64,000 bases of DNA from Sphingomonas swuensis (GTDB lineage Bacteria > Pseudomonadota > Alphaproteobacteria > Sphingomonadales > Sphingomonadaceae), in contig NZ_BAABBQ010000001.1 of the NCBI RefSeq assembly GCF_039538045.1, positions 1,510,001-1,574,000 on the forward strand, written 5' to 3'. Of the stretch, positions 1 through 8,663 are shown in pieces. The notes under the pieces were generated by a model. That model was not told the DNA's origin. It ran no database searches and saw nothing but the letters and a program-made list of their open reading frames with translations. The stretch's first letter is position 1, and every line of letters begins with the position of its first letter. Made by a program: the position numbers and the translations under genes.

Positions 1-317
1 GTCGCCAGCGCCGAGAGCAGCACCGCGGCGATCGCCTCGGTAGCCCCGCTGGTCACCGTCACATGGCCCGGTTCGACCGCAAGGCCCTGGCGTTCCGCGT
101 AGAAGCCACAGATCGCCTCGCGCAAGGCAGGAAGGCCGCGCGACGGCGCATATTGGTTGCTGCCCTCGCGCAGGAGCCGCGCGGCGAGATCGAGCAGCGG
201 TTCGGGCCAGCCGAAGTCGGGAAAGCCCTGGCCGAGATTGACCGCGCCATGCTCTGCCGCAGCGAGGCTCATCCGCTCGAAGATGCTGACCGGCATCTGC
301 TGGAAGAGGGGGTTCAT
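1..317 (-). CDS. Class I/II aminotransferase, N-terminal part (cut by window edge)
   Basis: PLP-dependent aminotransferase of the fold-type I family, running off the left edge, so only about 105 N-terminal residues are visible. The start reads [17 protein letters not shown], followed by the conserved NLGQGFPDF stretch typical of the kynurenine/methionine aminotransferase branch, then [16 protein letters not shown] and the VTSGATEAI segment that binds PLP phosphate. The ATG overlaps the stop of the preceding CoA-transferase gene as ATGA, so the two are probably one transcript. The Schiff-base lysine lies outside the window, so the substrate cannot be assigned. Confidence 0.85.
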   Translation of the reverse strand, partial: MNPLFQQMPVSIFERMSLAAAEHGAVNLGQGFPDFGWPEPLLDLAARLLREGSNQYAPSRGLPALREAICGFYAERQGLAVEPGHVTVTSGATEAIAAVLLSALA

Positions 318-1405
318 CGCACCGCTCCCGATGTGCGAAGGCCCGCGATCGCTGCCTCGTCGTAGCCGAGTTCGGCGAGGATTGCCGAACCGTCCGCCCC
401 TTCCTCGCGCGGTGCCCTCGGCGCATCGGCCGGAGTACTGCCGAGCCGCGGAGCCGGGCCCGGCTGGGTCACTCCGCCGACCTCGATGAAGGTGCCGCGG
501 GCCTGGTTGTGCGGGTATGCCGGCGCCTCACCGAGGCCGAGCACCGGCGCGACGCAGGCATCGATCCGGGCGAAATGCGCGACCCACTCGTCGCGCGGCC
601 GGCGGGCGATCGCCTCGGCCATTTCGCTCCGGCTCGGCGAAGTCCCGACGCCAAGCCCTTCGAACAGCGCCGCTCTGAATTGCGGCTCGATCGCTCCAAC
701 GCTCAGTTCCTTGTCGTCGGCGCAGCGGTAGCAGCCGTAGATGGCATCGCCTCCGTCGAGGAGATTGGCCTCGCGCTCGTCCTTCCACAGCCCCGCCGCG
801 CGCATTCCGTAGATGATCGCCCCGGTCAGCGCCGCCCCGTCGGTCATCGCGGCATCGACCACCTGCCCCTCCCCGCTCCGCTGCGCGTGCAGCAGGGCGG
901 CGACCATCCCGAATGCCAGCATCAGCCCGCCCCCGGCATAGTCGGCGACGAGGTTGAGCGGCGGCACCGCCGGCCGGTCCTTCGTACCGATCGCCGACAG
1001 CAGTCCGGTCAGCGCCAGATAGTTGATGTCATGCCCCGCAGCCTGCGCCAGCGGCCCCTCCTGCCCCCAGCCGGTCACCCGACCGTAGACCAGCTTGGGA
1101 TTGGCCTCGAGCAGCTCGTCGGGGCCGAACCCGAGCTTTTCCATCACGCCGGGACGGTAACCTTCGATCAACCCCTCGGCCCGCCCGGCGAGGGCGCGAA
1201 CGATGGCCCGAGCCTCCTCCTGGCGGAGGTCGAGCGCGATGCTCTCGCGGTTGCGGGTCAGCGGATCGTTGGGGACGCTGAGGTTGCCGGGCCGCTCGAC
1301 CCGGATCACGCGCGCGCCATGGTCGGCGAGCATCATCGCGGCGAACGGCCCCGGCCCGAGCCCTGCCATCTCGATGATCGTCAATCCGTCGAGCGCGCCC
1401 GGCAT
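314..1405 (-). CDS. CaiB/BaiF family (family III) CoA-transferase
   Basis: A 363-residue cytosolic protein of the family III CoA-transferase / alpha-methylacyl-CoA racemase group. The N-terminus ([20 protein letters not shown]) carries the Rossmann-like entry seen in these enzymes, and [17 protein letters not shown] followed by [12 protein letters not shown] is the family signature; the Asp in GHDINY corresponds to the catalytic Asp. The [18 protein letters not shown] pattern resembles alpha-methylacyl-CoA racemase more than formyl- or carnitine-CoA transferases, so 2-methylacyl-CoA epimerisation is the best guess. It sits head to head with an acyl-CoA dehydrogenase and overlaps the aminotransferase downstream, suggesting branched-chain or fatty acid breakdown. 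Confidence 0.85.
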   Translation of the reverse strand: MPGALDGLTIIEMAGLGPGPFAAMMLADHGARVIRVERPGNLSVPNDPLTRNRESIALDLRQEEARAIVRALAGRAEGLIEGYRPGVMEKLGFGPDELLEANPKLVYGRVTGWGQEGPLAQAAGHDINYLALTGLLSAIGTKDRPAVPPLNLVADYAGGGLMLAFGMVAALLHAQRSGEGQVVDAAMTDGAALTGAIIYGMRAAGLWKDEREANLLDGGDAIYGCYRCADDKELSVGAIEPQFRAALFEGLGVGTSPSRSEMAEAIARRPRDEWVAHFARIDACVAPVLGLGEAPAYPHNQARGTFIEVGGVTQPGPAPRLGSTPADAPRAPREEGADGSAILAELGYDEAAIAGLRTSGAVR

Positions 1406-1467
1406 CGCTTCCCCTTTCCTTTGCCGTCTTGGGCCGTAGGCTGCGGCAAAGGCAAGGAGAGACTGAC

Positions 1468-2601
1468 GTGCTCGAGACCGCGACCCGAATGCTGTTCGAC
1501 CCTGAGCATGACGCCTTCCGCGACACCGTTCGCCGGGTGGTCGCGACCCTCGATACCGACCGCCACGAGCGCGAGGGCATGGTCGAGCGCGAAGCCTGGC
1601 TAAGGGCCGGCGAAGCCGGGATGCTCTGCCCGACCGTGCCCGAGGCCTATGGCGGCTACGGCCTCGACTTCCGCTTCAACGCGATCGTCGCCGAAGAGGC
1701 TTCCTACGCCGGAAGCGCGGTCGGCTGGTCGCTGCAGAGCGACATCGTGGCCGACTACATCCTCGCCTACGGGAGCGAGGAGCAGAAATCGAAATGGCTT
1801 CCGAAGATGGTCTCGGGCGAGGCGATCACCGCCATCGCCATGACCGAGCCGGGGGCCGGAAGTGACCTCCAGGGCATGAAGACCATCGCCCGCAAGGACG
1901 GCAATGGCTGGCGCCTCAGCGGTTCCAAGACCTACATCACCAACGGCCAGGCCGCCGACCTCGTCATCGTCTGCGCCCGTACCACCGAGGAAGGCGGCGC
2001 GCGCGGGATCTCGCTGTTCCTGGTCGAGACCGGCGACGAGGGCTTCACCCGCGGTCGCAACCTCGACAAGATCGGGCTCCACGGTAACGACACGTCCGAG
2101 CTCTTCTTCGACGAGGTCCACCTCCCCTCCGACCGGCTGCTAGGGGCAGAGAATGGCGGCTTCGGCATGCTGATGAACCAGCTTCCGCAGGAGCGGCTGA
2201 GCATCGCCGTCCAGTGCCAGGCCGCCGCCCAGCGCGCGTTCGACCTCGCGGTCGACTTCACCAAGGAGCGCAAGGCGTTCGGCAAGACCGTGTTCGACTT
2301 CCAGAACACCCGCTTCACCCTCGCCGATCTCAAGTCGCGACTGCAGGTCGGCTGGGCGCATCTCGATTGGGCGATCCAGCGGCATCTCGCCCACCAGCTC
2401 ACTCCAGCCGAGGCGAGCGCGGCCAAGCTGTGGCACAGCGAGCTGCAGTTTGCCGCCTGCGACACCGCGCTCCAGCTCCACGGCGGCGCGGGCTACATGA
2501 ATGAGTACCCCATCGCCCGGTTGTGGCGCGACGCTCGCGTCACCCGCATCTACGGCGGCACTTCGGAGATTATGAAGGAGCTGATCGCCCGCTCGATCTG
2601 A
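1468..2601 (+). CDS. Acyl-CoA dehydrogenase (long-chain / isovaleryl-like type)
   Basis: FAD-dependent acyl-CoA dehydrogenase, 377 residues, catalysing alpha,beta-desaturation of an acyl-CoA with electrons passed to ETF. The order is an N-terminal helical domain, the [14 protein letters not shown] flavin/substrate signature near residue 130, and a C-terminal helical bundle ending in [17 protein letters not shown]. The catalytic Glu of medium-chain enzymes is Gly here (YGGT); the candidate base is the Glu in PQERLSIA near residue 240, the arrangement of the long-chain and isovaleryl enzymes. I chose the GTG at 1468 because AAGGAGA lies 7 nt upstream; an in-frame ATG upstream at 1429 lacks such a site. 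Exact chain length specificity is unknown. Confidence 0.9.
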   Translation: MLETATRMLFDPEHDAFRDTVRRVVATLDTDRHEREGMVEREAWLRAGEAGMLCPTVPEAYGGYGLDFRFNAIVAEEASYAGSAVGWSLQSDIVADYILAYGSEEQKSKWLPKMVSGEAITAIAMTEPGAGSDLQGMKTIARKDGNGWRLSGSKTYITNGQAADLVIVCARTTEEGGARGISLFLVETGDEGFTRGRNLDKIGLHGNDTSELFFDEVHLPSDRLLGAENGGFGMLMNQLPQERLSIAVQCQAAAQRAFDLAVDFTKERKAFGKTVFDFQNTRFTLADLKSRLQVGWAHLDWAIQRHLAHQLTPAEASAAKLWHSELQFAACDTALQLHGGAGYMNEYPIARLWRDARVTRIYGGTSEIMKELIARSI

Positions 2602-2682
2602 CACGCGTTAACCCACTGAAACCTTCGCCCACTTACATTGTTGTCAGTGAGCGATGGATTCGGGGGCGACAGGGTGGATGCG

Positions 2683-4377
2683 ATGACGAGCGGGCAAGGC
2701 CATGGAGTCGCCTCCGGCTGGACCGCCGAACCGATGCCGGTTCCCGAGCTGCTGGTCCGCAGCGCGGCCCGTTTCCCACAACGAATGGCGCTCGACTTCA
2801 TGGGACGCCGCTGGACCTATGCCGCGCTTCTCGCAGAAGCACGGGCGGCGGCGGCCGGCTTCCTCGATCTTGGCGTAGAGCCCGGCACCCGCGTCGGTCT
2901 GTTCCTCCCCAACACGCCGCATTACCCGATAGGTTACTATGGCGCGCTGCTGGCCGGAGCGACGGTGGTCAATTTCTCGCCGCTCTACTCGCCCGAGGAA
3001 GTCGCCTTCCAGGCGCATGACAGCGGCACCGAAATCATGGTCTGCCTCGACCTCGCCAAGCTGTGGGCCCCGATGCAGCGACTGCTCGACGACGGGCTGC
3101 TGAAGGACCTTGTCGTCGGCAATCTTCCCGAGATGCTCCCTGCGGCCAAGGCGCTCGGCTTCCGCCTCTTGAAGCGCAAGGAGCGACAGCGGCTTCCCTC
3201 CGACCCGCGCATATCGGCATGGACGACCCTGCTCCGGCCGGGCGAGCAGAAGCCGCTGCCGACGATTGAGCCGTCGGCCATCGCTCTTCTCCAATATACC
3301 GGTGGGACCACCGGCGTGCCCAAGGGCGCGGCGCTGACCCACGCCAACCTGTCGATGAACGCCCAGCAGCTCGCCGCCATCGATCCGCAGGACGGCGCGC
3401 GGCACGAGGGGATCGTCTTGGGCGCGCTGCCCTTGTTCCACATCTTCGCCAACAGCTGCGTGCTCAACCGCTCGATCCTGTCGGGCGGGTCGATCGCGCT
3501 CCAAACCCGGTTCGATGCCGGCGAGGCGCTGGCGACCATCCGCCGGCTCAAGCCGACCGACCTCGCAGGAGTGCCGGCCATGTACCAGGCGATGCTCGAC
3601 CATCCCGATCGCGCCCGGACCAGTTTCGCCAGCGTCGAGCAATGCTTCTCGGGCGGCGCGCCGATGAGCGCCAAGCTCAAGCAGCGCTTCGAGGCCGAGA
3701 CCGAGGCGCGGGTACTCGAAGGATATGGCCTGACCGAGACCAGCGGGGTGGTGTCGGTCAACCCCTATGTCGGCGAGCGGCGCGCCGGGACCGTCGGCAT
3801 CCCGCTGCCCGGCACCGAGATCAGGATCGTCGATCCCGAGCAGCCCGACCGCATCCTCGAGCCGGGCGAGACGGGCGAGATCACCGTCCGCGGGCCGCAG
3901 GTCATGGCGGGCTACTGGCGCCGCGACCTCGGTCGCCCCGAGCCGCTGCCCGGCGGCTGGCTCCACACCGGCGATCTCGGCCATGTCGAGCCGGGCGGCT
4001 ACCTGAGGATCGTCGACCGCTCGAAGGACATGATCAACGTCGGCGGCTTCAAGGTCTTCCCGAGCCAGGTCGAGGCCGCGCTGATGAAGGATCCGGCGGT
4101 CAAGGAATGCCTCGTGATCGCCGTTCCCGACGAGCGGGTCGGCGAGCGGCCCAAGGCCTACGTGGTCTTGAAGGAGGTCGCCGAAGGGCACGAAGTTCCC
4201 AGGGTGGAGCAGTTGCTTGAGAACCTCTCCCGGCTGGTCGGCAAGCATGAGCGCCCCGCCGCGCTCGAAATTCTCGACGACCTCCCGCGAACCCTGATCG
4301 GCAAGCCCGATCGAAAGGCGCTCACGAAGCGCGAGGCAGAGGCGCGGGCAAGGCAGTCGGCAACCATCGACGGCTAG
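2683..4377 (+). CDS. Long-chain fatty acid--CoA ligase (AMP-forming)
   Basis: Adenylate-forming acyl-CoA synthetase of 564 residues. It activates a fatty acid with ATP to acyl-AMP and transfers it to CoA. The P-loop-like motif QYTGGTTGVPKGAALTH, the YGLTETSG motif and the GGWLHTGDLG / RSKDMINVGGFKVFPSQVE hinge region are intact, as is the C-terminal lysine segment (DLPRTLIGKPDRKAL). It follows the acyl-CoA dehydrogenase on the same strand by 81 nt, so a fatty acid activation and beta-oxidation module is likely. The ATG at 2683 has AGGGTGG just upstream; TTG at 2638 or GTG at 2674 are alternatives. Confidence 0.9.
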   Translation: MTSGQGHGVASGWTAEPMPVPELLVRSAARFPQRMALDFMGRRWTYAALLAEARAAAAGFLDLGVEPGTRVGLFLPNTPHYPIGYYGALLAGATVVNFSPLYSPEEVAFQAHDSGTEIMVCLDLAKLWAPMQRLLDDGLLKDLVVGNLPEMLPAAKALGFRLLKRKERQRLPSDPRISAWTTLLRPGEQKPLPTIEPSAIALLQYTGGTTGVPKGAALTHANLSMNAQQLAAIDPQDGARHEGIVLGALPLFHIFANSCVLNRSILSGGSIALQTRFDAGEALATIRRLKPTDLAGVPAMYQAMLDHPDRARTSFASVEQCFSGGAPMSAKLKQRFEAETEARVLEGYGLTETSGVVSVNPYVGERRAGTVGIPLPGTEIRIVDPEQPDRILEPGETGEITVRGPQVMAGYWRRDLGRPEPLPGGWLHTGDLGHVEPGGYLRIVDRSKDMINVGGFKVFPSQVEAALMKDPAVKECLVIAVPDERVGERPKAYVVLKEVAEGHEVPRVEQLLENLSRLVGKHERPAALEILDDLPRTLIGKPDRKALTKREAEARARQSATIDG

Positions 4378-4387
4378 CCGCGGCGAC

Positions 4388-5662
4388 TCACAATCGGCGG
4401 CACTGCGGACGCGCGTGGCCGAGGCGACCGCTGAGCTTGGTGAGTGCCCAGACCATCGCGTCGGCGCGGTCCGGGCTGGTTCCAGGACCCTCGTAGCCGC
4501 CGCCGGCGATCAGCCCGCAGAGCTGGCGCTCGAGCTCGGGAAAGCGGCCGTGGATCTTCACCCGCCCGCTTTCGAACAGCATCGCCACCGGCTCCGCCCG
4601 CGCCGCCTTGCCGACATGCGCGTGAACCAGTTCAACCGCGAGCTCGGAGCCCGGCTGCTTGCGGATCACGTCCTCGACCATGCTCCCGCCTTGATTGCCC
4701 TCGGCGACGATCTCGACCCTTCGGCCGTCAAGAAGAAGGTCGTCGTAGCTGCGCGCCGCGTCGGCGACCCTCCCGCTCCAGCCTGCCGGGCTCGAAGCGC
4801 CCAGGCTGTGGTCGGCAAGGACATGGAAGCTGCCATCGCGGTCGCGCCCGCAAGCGACGATCCCGCACGTTCCGCCACCCGACGGGGGATCGACCCCAAT
4901 CGCGACCCCGTCGAAGTCGGGCAGCGGCTCGTCGGTCCGGCTGGCGGCGATCAATTCGGGGCTCCACAGCGCGCCCTCGGGCGGCGGCATCTCGCCGTAG
5001 AGCTCGACGCGACCCTTGTGGGTTTCGCCATAATCCTTCTGAACCTTGGCGAGGAAGGCCTTGGAAAGATGGGGATTGTCGAAGGTCGTCCCACGGGTGA
5101 TCGCGACATCATCGGCTTCGAGCAACTGCTCGAGGACTACGCTTGCCGCGGGCGTGGTGGTGACCATCACGCGCGGCCGCTCGCCGAGCCGAAGGCCGAA
5201 CTGCAGATTGTCCCAGGTGGCGACGCCCTTGCGCCACTTGGCCAGCTCGTCGCACCAGGCAAAATGATGCTGGAAGCCGCGCAGCCGCTCGGGATCGGCG
5301 CCGGAGAAGAGCTTGGCGATCGAGCTGTTCTTGAAGCGCAGCTCGCCGAGGCTCGAATGCCACTTGTCGATGACGTCGGGCGCGACCGCGAGCAGGCCGC
5401 TGATACCCTCGACCATCACCGACCGGGCCTCCTGGATGGTCGCCCCGACCAGCGCGATCCGCATCCGCGGCGGCCCGTTGCGGACCAGCTCGGCGATCCA
5501 TTCGGCCCCCGCCTGGGTCTTGCCGAAGCCGCGTCCGGCGAGGATCAGCCAGGTGGCGTGGTCGCCCTCAGGCTCGAGCTGCCCCGGATGGGCACGCTCC
5601 GCCCAGGGCCTGACCGGCTCTTCGTCCGGTCCATCGATGGTGATAATGGGGTAGCATCCCGG
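4388..5662 (-). CDS. GTA/phage-type terminase large subunit, orphan, no canonical start codon
   Basis: Large terminase subunit of the gene-transfer-agent type (DNA-packaging motor ATPase plus headful nuclease). The open frame has 424 codons after an in-frame TAG at 5663-5665. The Walker A motif GRGFGKT is at codons 43-49, a DELAKW Walker B-like segment follows, and the C-terminal RNase H-like nuclease keeps its acidic residues (IGVDPPSGGG, VAEGNQGG, PDRADAMVWAL). No ATG, GTG or TTG occurs between the TAG and Walker A; the first ATG (5464) would delete Walker A. The gene is therefore either 5'-truncated or uses ATT/ATC. No portal, capsid or protease gene is adjacent. It converges with the acyl-CoA ligase. 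Confidence 0.75.
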   Translation of the reverse strand, partial: PGCYPIITIDGPDEEPVRPWAERAHPGQLEPEGDHATWLILAGRGFGKTQAGAEWIAELVRNGPPRMRIALVGATIQEARSVMVEGISGLLAVAPDVIDKWHSSLGELRFKNSSIAKLFSGADPERLRGFQHHFAWCDELAKWRKGVATWDNLQFGLRLGERPRVMVTTTPAASVVLEQLLEADDVAITRGTTFDNPHLSKAFLAKVQKDYGETHKGRVELYGEMPPPEGALWSPELIAASRTDEPLPDFDGVAIGVDPPSGGGTCGIVACGRDRDGSFHVLADHSLGASSPAGWSGRVADAARSYDDLLLDGRRVEIVAEGNQGGSMVEDVIRKQPGSELAVELVHAHVGKAARAEPVAMLFESGRVKIHGRFPELERQLCGLIAGGGYEGPGTSPDRADAMVWALTKLSGRLGHARPQCRRL

Positions 5663-5694
5663 CTACTTGCACCAGAGGCGGATTGGGTCCGCCC

Positions 5695-5719
5695 GCGAGC
5701 CTCGCACAAGAGCGCTCGC
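5695..5719. repeat. GCGAGC/GCTCGC hairpin downstream of the acetyltransferase gene
   Basis: Inverted repeat with GCGAGC and GCTCGC arms, an inner CTC/GAG pair and a TTGTGC loop, in the gap between the acetyltransferase stop (5747) and the terminase frame. No T-run follows on either strand, so it is at most a weak terminator. Confidence 0.4.
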
Positions 5720-5746
5720 AAATCCTACTAGTCAAGCAAAAAGAAC

Positions 5747-6286
5747 CTATGTGGTTCGAGCGGGACGCTTCAAGACGATGGTCGGGCCTTGGTAGTCGAC
5801 CCTGCTGACAGGCTGGAAGCCGAGCTTTCCGGCAAGCCGCAGGCTCGGTTCATTGGCTTCGGCGATGATCGCCCAGATGGGGGTGGGCTCGAGCATCCGG
5901 TCGGCCCAGCCGAGCAGCGCCTCGCAGGCCTCGCGCGCCATTCCAAGCCCGTGGGTTTCGGTGGCGAAGATCCATCCCATCTCGGGGACGTCGCCGAACT
6001 GGGGTTCGAAGTCGCGCCAGGCAGTGAATAGCCCGACGTTACCGACCAGCTTGCCGTCCGCCAGCCGCTCGACGGCCAGTCCTCCGAAGCCATTGATGGT
6101 CCAGTTGCCGACCGCGCCGCACATCCGGCGCCAGCATTCCTCCTGGCCCATCGGCTCGGGCCCGAAGTGGCGATGGACCGCCGGTTCGCTGAGGATCGCG
6201 TGCCACGGCCGGAAATCCTCCCGCCGCCAGCCGCGCAAACGAAGACGCCCGGTCTCCAGGATGGGAGCCGGGCGTCCTTGCGTCAT
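5747..6286 (-). CDS. GNAT family N-acetyltransferase (RimJ/RimL-like)
   Basis: A 179-residue acetyltransferase of the Acetyltransf_3 group, which transfers acetyl from acetyl-CoA to an amine. The start region ILETGRLRLRGWRREDF is typical of the RimJ-like family; the acetyl-CoA binding region is TETHGLGMAREACEALLGW, in which the usual R/Q-x-x-G-x-G/A loop is partly altered, and the last strand reads LGFQPVSRVDYQGP. ATG 6286 is chosen because the family consensus starts there; the frame upstream stays open only by chance. The gene lies 17 nt downstream of rpmE on the same strand and may be cotranscribed. The substrate is unknown. Confidence 0.85.
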   Translation of the reverse strand: MTQGRPAPILETGRLRLRGWRREDFRPWHAILSEPAVHRHFGPEPMGQEECWRRMCGAVGNWTINGFGGLAVERLADGKLVGNVGLFTAWRDFEPQFGDVPEMGWIFATETHGLGMAREACEALLGWADRMLEPTPIWAIIAEANEPSLRLAGKLGFQPVSRVDYQGPTIVLKRPARTT

Positions 6287-6303
6287 GTCCGAAGACCTGC
6301 GGC

Positions 6304-6534
6304 TTACTTCTTGCCGAGCGACAGACCGCCGAAGCGCTTGTTGAAGCGGGCGACCTGGCCACCGGCGTCGAGCATGCGGCCGCTGCCGCCGGTCCACGCC
6401 GGGTGGGCGGTCGGGTCGATGTCGAGGTGGAGGGTGTCGCCTTCCTTGCCCCAGGTCGAGCGGGTCTGATACTTGGTCCCGTCGGTCATTTCGACGGTGA
6501 TGAAGTGATAGTCCGGGTGAGTCCCGCTCTTCAT
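6304..6534 (-). CDS. rpmE: 50S ribosomal protein L31
   Basis: A 76-residue ribosomal protein of the large subunit. [20 protein letters not shown], followed by a [10 protein letters not shown] segment and the FNKRFGG tail, is diagnostic of L31. The zinc-binding CxxC motif of the C+ form is absent, so this is a zinc-independent variant. It is the first gene of a small minus-strand unit with the acetyltransferase and is divergent from the cobalamin riboswitch. Assignment is secure. Confidence 0.95.
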   Translation of the reverse strand: MKSGTHPDYHFITVEMTDGTKYQTRSTWGKEGDTLHLDIDPTAHPAWTGGSGRMLDAGGQVARFNKRFGGLSLGKK

Positions 6535-6654
6535 GATCGTAGTTCCTTGTGGATTGCGGCTGGTTCCGACCAGCCTCCCGTGAAGCTGCGGCGCCCCTAG
6601 CGCAGCCTCCCCCGCTTGACAAGGCGAGCGGCAAGCGCCGAGAAGCCGCCGCGG

Positions 6655-6755
6655 AACCTGGGGCGAGGAAGCCGGTGCGATACCGGCGCTCTGCCCGGAA
6701 CGGTATGCCCTCCTGCCCCTGGCAGGGTGGACAAGTCCGATCGTCGGCCCAGGTT
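6655..6755 (+). ncRNA. Cobalamin (AdoCbl) riboswitch aptamer
   Basis: The 314-nt gap between rpmE and the TonB receptor holds a B12 aptamer. The closing helix AACCTGGG (6655-6662) pairs exactly with CCCAGGTT (6748-6755). Inside is the conserved core: GAGGAAGCCGGTGCGA, then TACCGGCGCTCTGCCCG, then GAACGGT (6665-6703), followed by AAGTCCGA at 6733-6740. This matches the known consensus of GGAA-GGTG-CCGG-CTGCCCCCGCAACGGT, with a shortened C-run. It precedes a btuB-F-C-D operon, which fits B12-mediated repression. Confidence 0.85.
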
Positions 6756-6795
6756 TGTCGTCCGTTCAACCGTCCGGGGCCAGGCGGAAGACGTG

Positions 6796-6845
6796 GCAGC
6801 AGCCTCTGAGACGACCTTTGTGCCGTTCTTACAGGGAGTTGCTGC
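6796..6845 (+). promoter_or_regulatory. Riboswitch expression platform: hairpin sequestering the btuB ribosome-binding site
   Basis: GCAGCA (6796-6801) pairs with TGCTGC (6840-6845), and CTC (6804-6806) with GAG (6836-6838), the latter being part of the GGGAG ribosome-binding site of the receptor gene. There is no T-run, so control is probably translational: ligand-bound aptamer favours this stem and hides the site. Confidence 0.55.
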
Positions 6846-6848
6846 GTC

Positions 6849-8663
6849 TTGTTCATATCCGATCTGCCCCCTTCGCCGGTCTCGGCGGAGACCGTCGTCG
6901 TTACCGCTTCGCGGACGGCCGAACCGCTTGCCGACACGCCGGCGAGCGTCACCCTGCTGCTGCCTGACCGAACCGAACGGCTGGGCGAGCCGCTGCTCGC
7001 CGACCTCCTCCGGCTGGTGCCCTCGGCCGCGCTCGCCGAGGCCGGTCCGGCGGGCTCGCAAACCCAGCTCCGGCTGCGCGGCGCCGAGGCCAACCACACC
7101 TTGCTGTTCATCGACGGCATCCGCGCCAACGATCCCGCGGCTGGCAACGAACCGCGCTTCGAATTGCTTTCGGCCAGCCTCGGCGACCGGATCGAGATCG
7201 TCCGTGGGCCGCAGTCGGCGCTGTGGGGCTCCGAAGCCGTCGGCGGCGTGGTCGCCGTCAGTGCCGCTCCCCGAAGCGGAGCGGAGGCCATGGCCGAAGG
7301 CGGAAGCCACGGCTTCGGCCGGGTCGAGGGCAGTGCGGGATATGACCGGAACGGCCTTGCCCTAGGCCTTGCGGCAGGTCTCCAGGGTGCGCGAGGGATC
7401 AATGCCTTCGCCGGTGGGCCGGGCGACCGCGACGGCTACCGCAATGCGACGCTGCGCGGCAGCCTCGGCTGGACGCGTGGTCCGCTCACCCTCACGGCAG
7501 GCGGCTTCGCGATCCGCGCCCGGAGCGAATTCGACGGCTTCGATCCGAACCTGTTCGTTCGCGCCGACACCGCCGACGAGAGCCGTAACCGCCTTGCCGC
7601 CGCGCGCCTCGGAGCGCGCTTCGAGCAGGACGGGTGGGCCGCCTCGGTCGGCCTGTCGCGGCTGGGCTCGCGCAACCGCAACCTCCTCGGGGAGGACGAG
7701 CAGAACCGCACCTCGGGGCGGCGGGACACGCTCACGGGCGATGTCTCGCGAAGCTTCACCGGCGGGGCGATCCGCCACCGGCTGACGCTTGCGGCCGAGA
7801 CCAATCGCGAGCGTTTCGTGGCGTCGGACATCGTCTACGGCGGCCTCACCGACCAGCGGCAGCGGCGACGGCAGTCGGCGCTCACCGCCGAGTGGCGCGG
7901 CGAGACCGGGCCGGTTGTCGCCAGCCTTGCGCTTCGCCGCGACCATTTCAGCGACTTCGCCGACGCGACCACGGCGCGGGCCGGGGCGCTGGTCCGGCTC
8001 GGCGGCGGCTGGCAGGTCGCCGCCAACTGGGGCGAAGGCATCGCCCAGCCGAGCTTCTTCGACCTTTACGGCTTCTTCCCGGGCAGCTTCGTCGGCAACC
8101 CCGGCCTCAAGCCCGAGCGCAGCCGCGGCGGCGAACTGTCGCTGCGCCGGGTCCAGGGCCCGTGGCGCGGCGCCGTGACCCTTTATGGCCAGACGCTTCG
8201 TGACGAGATCGTCGACGCTTTCCCGAGCGTGGTCAACGCCGAGGGACGGAGCCGCCGCAAGGGCGCCGAGCTGGAAGCGGGCTGGAGCCCCTCCCCGCTG
8301 ATCAACCTCACCGCGACCTACGCCTGGCTCGACGCCAGCGAACCTGCCGGACGCGAGCTTCGGCGGCCGAAGCACAGCGGCTCGGTCGCGGCCGACGGCA
8401 TCGCGGGCCGGCTCAGCTATGGCGCGGCGCTGAGCTACGCCGGGGCACGGCTCGACCGCGACTTCGACCTGTTCCCGGCGCCGCTGGTCCGCCTTCGCGC
8501 AAGCTGGCTGGCGAGCGCCCGGCTGGGCTATGCCGTCACGCCGGGGCTGGAACTGTTCGGGCGCATCGCCAATGCGTTCGACAGCAACAGCACCGACGTG
8601 GTCGGCTATCGCCGCGAAGGGAGGACGGCCTATGCCGGTGTTCGCGCTCGCCTTGGCCGCTGA
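6849..8663 (+). CDS. btuB: TonB-dependent outer-membrane receptor, vitamin B12 type
   Basis: A 604-residue outer-membrane receptor that would take cobalamin across the outer membrane using TonB energy. The plug starts at ETVVVTASRTAEP, with QLRLRGAEANHTLLFIDGIR and EIVRGPQSALWGSEAVGGVV as plug landmarks; the rest is beta-barrel, ending in VGYRREGRTAYAGVRARLGR. It is controlled by the upstream cobalamin riboswitch and followed by btuF-C-D. Oddity: the frame is closed by TGA at 6807, the only start is TTG 6849 (GGGAG 10 nt upstream), and the 14 residues before the plug do not look like a signal peptide. A sequence error or an N-terminal loss is possible. Confidence 0.85.
   Translation: MFISDLPPSPVSAETVVVTASRTAEPLADTPASVTLLLPDRTERLGEPLLADLLRLVPSAALAEAGPAGSQTQLRLRGAEANHTLLFIDGIRANDPAAGNEPRFELLSASLGDRIEIVRGPQSALWGSEAVGGVVAVSAAPRSGAEAMAEGGSHGFGRVEGSAGYDRNGLALGLAAGLQGARGINAFAGGPGDRDGYRNATLRGSLGWTRGPLTLTAGGFAIRARSEFDGFDPNLFVRADTADESRNRLAAARLGARFEQDGWAASVGLSRLGSRNRNLLGEDEQNRTSGRRDTLTGDVSRSFTGGAIRHRLTLAAETNRERFVASDIVYGGLTDQRQRRRQSALTAEWRGETGPVVASLALRRDHFSDFADATTARAGALVRLGGGWQVAANWGEGIAQPSFFDLYGFFPGSFVGNPGLKPERSRGGELSLRRVQGPWRGAVTLYGQTLRDEIVDAFPSVVNAEGRSRRKGAELEAGWSPSPLINLTATYAWLDASEPAGRELRRPKHSGSVAADGIAGRLSYGAALSYAGARLDRDFDLFPAPLVRLRASWLASARLGYAVTPGLELFGRIANAFDSNSTDVVGYRREGRTAYAGVRARLGR

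Noticed and set aside
5641..5760. A tRNA-like structure upstream of the terminase frame
   Set aside because: One hairpin is visible, but no cloverleaf, T-arm or anticodon arm can be built.
4388..6300. Prophage or integrated element around the terminase
   Set aside because: No integrase, capsid, portal, holin or attachment repeats, and both flanks are ordinary chromosomal genes; base composition does not change.
5747..7402. A 551-codon open frame on the minus strand spanning the acetyltransferase, L31, riboswitch and 5' btuB
   Set aside because: It crosses other well-supported genes and an RNA element in a different frame; only its last 179 codons match a known family. High GC makes long chance frames common.
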